The position numbers and the translations under genes were made by a program. DNA of 64,000 bases from the NCBI GenBank assembly GCA_946902985.2, contig OX336399.1, positions 164,778,911 through 164,842,910 of the forward strand, given 5' to 3'. Below the pieces are notes generated by a model. The model was given only the letters and a program-made list of their open reading frames with translations, did no database searches and was not told the DNA's origin. Positions 56,215 to 64,000 of the stretch are shown here, in pieces. Position 1 is the stretch's first letter. Each line of letters starts with the position of its first letter. Source of the stretch: Meconema thalassinum. Taxonomy: Eukaryota; Arthropoda; Insecta; Orthoptera; Tettigoniidae.

Positions 56215-59200
56215 CACAAAATTAATTAAAAGATCAGAACTTATCATTTTACTGTACCCGATACCTAGTTGAGGCTATCGGCTACGCCAGTTGTGGTAGA
56301 GCCGTAGTTGAGATTTGTGGTCAAGAAGAAAAGATAGCGCTCAGATCGAGTCATAGGAATTGAAGGAAATGACGTATGAGACTGAGGGAGAAGGAGCCAC
56401 TCCCCTCAAACGCAAGGAATCACGGGAGAAATAATGGATGTTTGTGAAGATTAATTGGAAATAAAGTCTTATCTAACCTCAGAAGAGAAAGAAATAACAA
56501 GGGATATTATTAATAATAGAAAAAGGTGGATAACTCCTTAAGTTAATGTAATGAATGGCTTTATAACAGAAGATAGGGACCGAGGTTAGATCTGTGACGT
56601 CAGAGGAAGACAGCGGAAGGAATGAGAAGTCACGTGCTAGGTCAAGGTGGTGTGGCCGCTCGCAGTGACAAGGAATCAGTTCATCAGTTGTTCTGTTGCA
56701 TTATGTGCAAGCAACAAGTCGGGGCCGCGTCAATTCATAACGCAGTGCAGTACGGTGACTTACACATGCAGGGAAGAATCACTAAGCGAAGCCAGCAGTG
56801 TGATTTTATGAGCTCAGTATTGTAGCATAGGCTGACCGAAGGTCGAATCGAGGTGGCCGTGAGCTTTAGGCAGGGAGCCGGCAATAGGAAACGTGCTAGT
56901 TTCAACATTGGAAATGCATTCACATACATGTTAAACAGCAACGCTTTTACAAGCTTATAACTTACCGTAGTAACGCGCAGTATTCCACTGGGAATGAGGA
57001 ACATTATCTCGACTACATTCACTATGAATAACCGCGTATTGAAGCAGTACAATGGGGCCAGTGTTTAACTTCATGTTACACACAGACAGTGAAGCAGAAC
57101 TTGTCGTGATTTGGGCGACATTTTGTTACAGTTTGGTAGTCAACGAGTTGAACATTATACTCTGACATTTTTCAAGTTTGAGATGGTTTGACTTGGATTT
57201 CAGCAGTCCAGTTGTTCAGTACAGTTACAATTACACACTTTTGTACGGATGGTCAGATGGACTTAAAATTATTTCAACGATGTTACAGCATACTTTATAA
57301 TGTGTTTGAACAGGGCATGTTTAAAGCGACCATGGGGCCGTTCAAACATTGCTGCATTTTGCCAATTAGGACGTGTGATCTTATGCACTTTATGAATAGT
57401 GGCATGTGCATTATAACAGTTATACGTCATGAACATTTATGAAATTTATTCACAACGAACGCAGATACAGGGTGTCTGATAAATAAGTACACTTTTTGAA
57501 GTTACAATTTTCTACCAGTGTAATTCGATCATAGTGAAGACGAACATTATTAATGGATGTCGATCGAACATTTGACTGAACAGTGGCGTAACACATCCGA
57601 AGAGAGAATGGGGTACTCAGTTTATTCGAACTTTTGTGGATAATATTGGACAATATCCGTGATGGATATCCTTCATTTCATCATGTCGTGCTAGGCGTAT
57701 GAGGAGACGTGATGGCAGCTCAGAGCGATGGATTCGGTTCCTAACGAAGAGGATTACTACAACATCATGTTCACTTGGATGGAGTCAGGTGTTAGTTCAG
57801 TGATTAATACAGCGTTTTTCGTCGATCTTTCGAGAAATCTGTTGCGAACACTTGGATTACCGACGATCTTTGAATATTTTATTAACATCTGGAATATGAA
57901 GGTATTGTGAGAGCTATGGCATTACTGATATGATTTTTACATGAACACTGGGCACACTTGTATTTTGTATAGGAGTGTTATTTTTCGACATGGCTTGAAT
58001 GTTTTACTACTTCGTTTGCTAAAATATGGTTTTACCATATGACATGGCAGGCACATTTATCCAACGTTTTCACTATTGATTGACTTTATTAAGCAGGATT
58101 TTGATCTTAATATTTTTCTGTGATGATAGTACTTTTGATTATGGATAGTTTTAGCGAGTGTTTCGAAACTCGTGATCTGCAATTGGATAGTTTGGATTTT
58201 CGTCAGTTCATTGCATACTAGCGAGTACGTGGAGTTCATCAGCAGGATTATTTTAATTTTATTGGATTGTTTGGTGATGTTAAATTTTATTCGCTCAAGC
58301 GAATATATATTGCTTTTATGTGACAAGTAGAATATTGTTGATTCCCATCATGTACACTCATTCACCAGTCTACAGAGACGGGGCCTGTTACCTTGCGTAG
58401 CTGAGTGGTGGTACACACCTTACCTGTCGTGTTAGGGATTTTTCATGTGAGTCTACGGAGGCGGGGCCCGTTACCTTGCGTAGCTGTGTGGTGGTATGCA
58501 CCTTACCCGCCGCTTTAGGGTCTCATATTATCATCCGAGTGTAATTATGATCGTAAGAGGATTAAACAATAAACTACCAGTCACATATTAGTCGATCTAT
58601 GTTAAATAATTTAAAAATAAATGTCAGCAAGGTTACACTTTGTAATTCTTGTCTTGCCAATCCAATAGTTTGTTGCAGTACTCTTTTGAGAGTATATTAA
58701 TTTATCAGTTAATATTGTTGATACTCTTTGTGAGTGATTTCATACCTTTGAGAAGAATTTCAAGTAATTGAGTCTTGTAAGACGAGTTATTTATTATCAG
58801 AATTTATTTACAGGCAGATAATGATCAGATATTTTTGATGTGAGTTAATATAACACATTGGTGTTCTTTTTGAAGTAAATTTTGAGGTTCTTAACAGAGA
58901 TTTTATACTCTGAATTAAACCAAATCTTGAATTGGATTACGATTACTATGGTAATTTTCCTATTGTTTAAGAAGTTGGACATGACAATATTAATTACAGT
59001 TCTTGTAGGTTATATTCGTTAACCGTCTGAAGCCAGTTATATTTTTTTTGGTGGATCATGCTACATGATGAGTTGAAGTATTTTTGATCGGAGTTTGTGA
59101 GGTTGCCAGGAGAAGGTTTATAATATTGCCAATCAATGAAAGTTTTGAAGCAGACATGAGGTCGTTGAACCCAGTCTAGCGTATTTTTGAAATTCATGCT

Positions 59201-60706
59201 GTGTGCTGAATAATTGTGGTGTTATGTGAAATAATAATGGTGTTCAAATGTGATATTTGACAAAGTGAATTTAAATAGCGAAGTTTTGGATGGTGAGATC
59301 CAACGTGATTTTGTAGAGGCAACGTATTATTTTGGCATGATAATTAAGTATGAGGTATAGCTTGGAACTGGTAGATTTTTAAGACGTTCTATAACCAATA
59401 TTAAACATTTTGAGGAAATTAAATAATTTTTTATAATCCAAAATTTTCTAATAATAATAATAATAATTAATGGAATTATTATCTGAAGTTTAAACATATT
59501 AATGATCTGACCTGATAAATTAAATAAATAAATAGTTGATTAAACAGCTGATAAATAGATGAATTAAATAATGATAATTAATTAAAGGAGCTGATAAAAT
59601 AAATTTAAATAAATTTAAATTAATTTAAATAAGTTATATGATTTAAATAAGCTGATGAATTGCAACTTAAATTGATGAATTAAAGAATTTAAATGGATGG
59701 ATTGAGATAATTTAATTTAAATGAGATGATGAAATAAGAGTGTGTAGGTGATTTACAAATGATTTAAGGAGTTGATGAATATAATAATTATTTAAATGAT
59801 CTTATGATAATGAATTAATAATTCTGAATTGAGTTTAACAAATAACTGAATGATAGCTGATGTGAGAAGCATTTAATTATTTTGACATGATAATGATGAT
59901 GATAACAGATGATTAGTGAAGATTTTTCGATTCACAGCCGAGTAGTGGTTAGAGGTGATGTAAATATTGTGTATAAATTTGTTATTAAATTTTAGGAGTG
60001 ATTGTTGGGATTTCCAACATATTGATCAATGCCATTTGAGCCATAAATGATTGAATATTTGAATATTAGTGTTATTATGATATTTTGTATGCTAGACAGA
60101 TTAACATTTCATTACATCCACATTCCTGATGTTACATTAACAAAAGTTAGGTCTCAGGGATCACGAAATGTCTGTGACGAAAAGACATAGTGCTATGGTG
60201 GTCCTGAGAACTCAAGCGAACTCAAGTTATTTTTGTTTTTCATGTGGATGAAAATATTTTATATAGTGCGGAGATGGTTCGATTTGTGAGGACTATAACA
60301 TCATAACTGTTATATTCGACCATACACTTAGGCAGGTTTAAGTTTGTTTCTGTCTGACCGTTCAAGTTCAAATAAATTTTGATTTTATCTTAGTTGTGAT
60401 CTGAAGATGATGTTGTTTTCCCAATCCTTTCCTTTGTCACGATTAAGGCTTAACCAGAAAGGATGTGGTTTGTTAGGGATTCAGTTGATGGCGCCCATTT
60501 CTATTTGCTATTATGACTAAATTTAAGCCCGTAACGACCCTAGAGATACTTTATCTCGTGTTACCCTCTGCTATTGTGATATTTCAACTGAATTTCCGAC
60601 ACATTCCTTATTTTATTTCATGTTCATTTAACTCCACTCTGGCCTGGGATGTCAGGTATGCGATGTAATGGCAGATGGGTCATCGCATACCTTGGATGAA
60701 CTTGTG
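56215..60706. mobile_element. Unknown 4.5-kb insertion in the RT domain
   Basis: A 4492-bp insert between CAAT at 56211-56214 and CAAT at 60707-60710. Ends are CACAA...TTGTG. Both ends have subterminal hairpins: GTACCCGATA/TATCGGCTAC at 56254-56285 and GGTATGCGATG/CATCGCATACC at 60655-60691. Inside are an ~80-bp tandem duplication (ACGGGGCCTGTTACCTTGCG, about 58378 and 58455) and a very AT-rich zone at 59440-59900. No frame exceeds 105 codons and none is recognisable. CACAA termini with a 4-bp duplication are compatible with a Chapaev/CMC-type non-autonomous DNA transposon, but this is a guess. Confidence 0.75.
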
Positions 60707-61925
60707 CAATACCCTCTTCCAAGAATAGAGGAAATTTTGGAAAACCTTGGTCATTGTCAATATTTCTCCGCACTGGACCTGGCCCAAGGTTTCCATCAAA
60801 TCGAAATGGATCCCCGGTCCATAGAGAAGACTGCGTTCACCATTGATAACAGGCACCTAATGTTCAAAAGGATGCCATTCGGTCTTAAGAACGCTCCTGC
60901 CACATTCCAGCGCGTTATGGACAATGCTCTGCGCCCATTCCTTTATAAGTTTTGTTTTGTATACATAGACGACATCATTGTATTCAGTAAATCGTTAGAA
61001 CAACACAAACACCATTTAACCCTTGTATTGCAAAAGCTGAGAGAAGTAACCCTTAAGATACAGCTTGACAAGACCGAGTTCCTTCACAAGGAAGTAGCTT
61101 TTCTTTGCCATGTTGTATCACAAGATGGAGTAAAGCCCAATCCTGAGAAAATTAGGGTAATTAAGGATTATCCGATACCAAAAACCACCAAGGAGATTAA
61201 GCAATTTTTGGGATTAGTGGGATTCAACAGAAAATTCCTAAAAGATTTCGCTAAAATAGCTCATCCAATGAACCGTTACTTAAGAAAGGGATCAAAAATT
61301 GATATAGAAAATTCTGAATACAAGTCCGCGTTCGAAACCCTAAAAACCCATTTAATGAACGCTCCGGTCTTAGCATATCCAGATTTTGATGAGCCTTTTA
61401 TACTAACTACAGATAGCTCGGATTTCGCTTTAGGAAGTGTTCTCACACAGAAGGGGCATCCTATCGCGTATTATTCCAAAACCCTGAACCCTGCAGAACG
61501 AAATTATTCTACTATTGAAAGAGAACTCCTCGCAATTGTAGAAAGCTGTAAACATTTCAAACCGTACCTATGGGGGCGTCACTTTCAAATAGAATGCGAC
61601 CACCGTCCTCTACAATGGCTCTTCGCACTTAAAGACCCAAGTTCGAGACTTTATCGTTGGAAGATAAAGCTCGGAGAATTTGATTTCGATATAAAGTACG
61701 TAAAAGGCAAAACTAATTACGTAGCAGACGCACTCTCTAGAATTCAGATAAACGTAAATGATGAGACAACTTCTAATGTAGCTATCCCCGGAGATAATAC
61801 ATACCAGGATGAAATGGACAATGAAACTATTCATTCAAACCAGGAAGATCCCATCTTCACCCTGAAAGCGTCAGAACGAAATCCGAATCGAAACCGAAAT
61901 CAAATTATCATAAAATATGGCAATT
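60707..61925 (+). pseudogene. pol: gypsy-type pol: RT catalytic domain and RNase H
   Basis: Resumes at YPLPRIEEIL, then FSALDLAQGFHQI (first Asp), FGLKNAPATFQR, and FVYIDDIIVFS (catalytic YxDD). RNase H follows with TTDSSDFALG, ERELLAIVE and the HRPLQWL segment, and a KGKTNYVADALSR end. Within this span the frame is intact. The open frame continues to 62002, but the last part is out of phase with integrase. Confidence 0.93.
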
Positions 61926-63179
61926 TTCCAAAAATTATTCAAGAAAAACACGCGTCACATCATGATTGTCACACAAAGAAGTCTCCAACAAGATTTAAAT
62001 GACCATCTGCTTAAAGTAATCAACCCCTCAAACAAGTATGCCGTCTATTTTGACGATGTAACAATAGAAATCCCATTCATTAGGGAATGTCAAAAGTTGT
62101 TCACGTCAGAATTAATAATCATCAGAGCATCCAAATTCTTAGAGGATATTGAATGCTCAGAAACCCAAAAGCAATTGATATTACAATACCATTCAGTAAA
62201 TCATAATGGTATCGTAGAAACCCCTGAACACCTTCGGAGTAAGTATTACTGGCCACATCTGAAAGAGCAAATCAGTAATTTAACAAAACAGTGTAATCTA
62301 TGTCAAAGAAATAAATACGAGAGAAATCCTAACCTGGTGACGAACCAAGGTCCCATCACTGCCGACCATCCATTCTCTCAAATCCACATTGACACTTTCC
62401 ACTTTGAGCAAAGCCGTATACTAACTATATTAGATGTATTTTCAAAATACGGACAAGCCTATGTACTGCCTAATGGCACAGCCTTGGCCGTTTTAAATCA
62501 ATTGCAGATATACTTTTCACACCATGGTTATCCCAAAAAGATCACCCATGATCAAGGAGGAGAATTCGAAAACAACTTAATTACCGAATATTGTAAAGCA
62601 ATTAACATTGAATATCACTCTACCACACCCCTGAATTCCTCTTCTAATTCGCCAGTGGAAAGACTGAATTCAACCCTTCTTGAAAAACTGAGGATCTCAC
62701 GTGATCATGACAAGTTCACTTCACTCTCACAGCTTCTAGCCACCACAATCACAAACTACAATTCTTCGATCCATTCTGCTACCAAACAACCACTATTCAA
62801 TATCCTATATGGTCCATACTACAAAACGTTAGATCATATATTTTCCCCGTCTCCAAAAATCAATGAGTATATTGAGAGGCAAGGCAATCAAATAAAGGTC
62901 TTAAATGAAAACAAACCTGAACCCAACCCCTCCACCTTCCATCACTCATACAAGTTAGGTGAGACTGTGTATGTATCGGATCCCTTAACTAGGAACAAGA
63001 AATCCAGAAACCTATACAATGAGGGCACCGTAACAAAAATCGAAGGAAACCGCATTTATTGCAAAATTAAAAATGGTAAAATCCATGTCAGAAATTTCCG
63101 TGACATAAGCCCTAAAAGAAAGGTTTTTCCAATTCCAGATTCCTACCAGGATATGCCGTCATCCACACTGAACCCATAA
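61917..63179 (+). CDS. gypsy-type integrase (in a frame shifted from RNase H)
   Basis: A 420-codon frame. The zinc-binding HHCC region (H..H, then CNLCQRNK) is followed by the catalytic core: HIDTF (D), THDQGGEF (D), and SNSPVERLN (E). The two Asp and the Glu are spaced as in D,D-35-E integrases. The C-terminal part has YKLGETVYVSD. It overlaps the end of the RNase H frame, so a 1-nt change near 61900 separates them. Integrase inserts the DNA copy into the host genome. Confidence 0.92.
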   Translation: MAIFQKLFKKNTRHIMIVTQRSLQQDLNDHLLKVINPSNKYAVYFDDVTIEIPFIRECQKLFTSELIIIRASKFLEDIECSETQKQLILQYHSVNHNGIVETPEHLRSKYYWPHLKEQISNLTKQCNLCQRNKYERNPNLVTNQGPITADHPFSQIHIDTFHFEQSRILTILDVFSKYGQAYVLPNGTALAVLNQLQIYFSHHGYPKKITHDQGGEFENNLITEYCKAINIEYHSTTPLNSSSNSPVERLNSTLLEKLRISRDHDKFTSLSQLLATTITNYNSSIHSATKQPLFNILYGPYYKTLDHIFSPSPKINEYIERQGNQIKVLNENKPEPNPSTFHHSYKLGETVYVSDPLTRNKKSRNLYNEGTVTKIEGNRIYCKIKNGKIHVRNFRDISPKRKVFPIPDSYQDMPSSTLNP

Positions 63180-63205
63180 ACACTCCAGGATTTTATGCCG
63201 ACCCT

Positions 63206-64000
63206 ATGGGATATGTGGTAATAATCAACAATTACCATAAATTTATGTTCCATTTTAACCTTACCAATTTAAAAGATTCTTATAACCAGATTGACAATAC
63301 CGTCTCCAGCCTTGTATCCAAAAGTAACAATAATTTTCCTTATTTGATATCAGAATTAACTGAAACAACTAAAGAAACTAAAAGAGAATTAAATAAATTA
63401 ATACCTCCCACTCCAGATAAAGTTAAAAGAGGGTTAATTAATGGACTAGGAAAGGTAATAAAATTCATTTCAGGTAATTTGGATCAAGATGATTTTGATA
63501 ACTTGCAAAGTCAAAGTAATGCATTAAAACAGTTCCGCAATAATGAAATTAAACATATTAATAAGTTACTATCATTTACTAATTCCATTGCTCAGAAATT
63601 TTATACTGAAATGAACCAGGTTAACACCAATATGAAGGCAATCCAAAGTGTACTTCGAACAGAAGACTTTGAGATACATTTATTGGAACACATCCAATAC
63701 GTGTTGATGTGCATCAACAAGTTCAACAAGATTGTGCGAGTATTGCAAGAAACTATCAGTCTCTCATTCAACGAGATGACTAACGTGAAATTATTTTCCA
63801 GGCAGGACTTAAAAAACATAGTCAAACATATGTTATCATTTTATCCTGTGAATAATATAATCCACACTGATCAATACCATCAGTATGAAAATTTAAAAAT
63901 GTCTAAGACTCAAGTCCTCATGCGGGACGAAGAACTTACAGTGATTCTTTCTATGCCTGTTACAGATGGAACTCAATATCAACTATATGATGTAACCCCT
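63206..64000 (+). CDS. env: Errantivirus-type envelope glycoprotein, partial at window edge
   Basis: The first in-frame ATG is at 63206. The frame is open upstream into the end of integrase, as expected if translation uses a spliced mRNA, and runs past 64000. About 265 codons are visible. A furin-like KVKR is followed by a Gly-rich hydrophobic stretch (GLINGLGKVIKFISGNLD), the cleavage site and fusion-peptide position of errantivirus envelopes related to baculovirus F proteins. A heptad-like helical region follows. The transmembrane segment lies beyond the window. Uninterrupted as far as seen. Confidence 0.85.
   Translation, partial: MGYVVIINNYHKFMFHFNLTNLKDSYNQIDNTVSSLVSKSNNNFPYLISELTETTKETKRELNKLIPPTPDKVKRGLINGLGKVIKFISGNLDQDDFDNLQSQSNALKQFRNNEIKHINKLLSFTNSIAQKFYTEMNQVNTNMKAIQSVLRTEDFEIHLLEHIQYVLMCINKFNKIVRVLQETISLSFNEMTNVKLFSRQDLKNIVKHMLSFYPVNNIIHTDQYHQYENLKMSKTQVLMRDEELTVILSMPVTDGTQYQLYDVTP

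Larger units (their letters stand above)
50150..64000 (+). mobile_element. env-bearing gypsy/errantivirus-type endogenous retrovirus with three nested insertions
   Basis: Order: LTR end, primer site, gag, protease, RT/RNase H, integrase, env, continuing past the window. Insertions with target duplications: SINE fragment (52122-52259), BEL solo LTR (53336-55774) and an unknown 4.5-kb element (56215-60706). The coding body also carries an in-frame stop after protease and a frameshift between RNase H and integrase, so the copy is defective. Confidence 0.92.

Noticed and set aside
60655..60706. Helitron 3' end at the right limit of the 4.5-kb insertion
   Set aside because: A hairpin is present, but the terminus is TTGTG rather than CTRR, and there is a 4-bp target duplication, which Helitrons do not make.
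1..64000. Host protein-coding genes
   Set aside because: All domain-bearing frames belong to mobile elements, and I saw no exon-like series with splice sites. A small exon in the unassigned gaps cannot be excluded without transcripts.

Overview
The window reads as a repeat-only stretch of an arthropod genome, most likely an insect with TTAGG-type telomeres. Short TTAGG arrays are present, the SINEs and DNA transposons look like insect families, and I recognise no host protein-coding gene. Nearly everything can be assigned to a mobile element or a tandem repeat.

Region 1 (1-12.2 kb) is the standout. It is a near-perfect palindrome with arms of at least 4.8 kb around a 139-bp spacer. Each arm carries the same gene, read outward from the axis: a DNA polymerase B of the protein-primed type, with N-terminal zinc fingers and an embedded endonuclease VII-like domain. 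The right copy is complete (1210 codons, no break). The left copy is open but runs off the window after about 942 codons. The two genes are separated by about 4.1 kb of mirrored non-coding repeats. One of these is an array of four ~137-bp units that runs straight into each start codon. To the right of the gene come A-rich DNA, ~108-bp tandem repeats and TTAGG arrays.

Region 2 (12.6-22.1 kb) is a BEL/Pao LTR element on the minus strand. It has 2.4-kb LTRs, a tRNA-Phe primer site, gag and protease. Reverse transcriptase, RNase H and the integrase core are replaced by a 1.3-kb segment that stays free of stops. Its two LTRs are almost identical, so it moved recently, presumably using pol supplied by another element. 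A 1.2-kb insertion with an 8-bp target duplication sits in the 3' LTR.

Region 3 (22.1-49.8 kb) is a mosaic of small elements: three Helitron-like copies plus one further Helitron end, several tRNA-derived SINE families, and an 80-bp satellite of about 19 units. It also holds a broken mariner abutting an RTE-like LINE, a hAT MITE, relics of hAT, pogo/Tigger and DUF4817-type transposases, and an unnamed family of 1.1-1.5-kb elements that begin with a short hairpin.

Region 4 (about 50-64 kb) is an env-bearing gypsy/errantivirus-type endogenous retrovirus on the plus strand: primer site, gag, protease, RT/RNase H, integrase, env. It has been hit by three nested insertions, each with its own target duplication: a SINE fragment in gag, a solo LTR of the region-2 BEL family between protease and RT, and a 4.5-kb unknown element in the middle of RT. 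Removing them in turn gives a clear relative chronology. The env gene runs off the window end.
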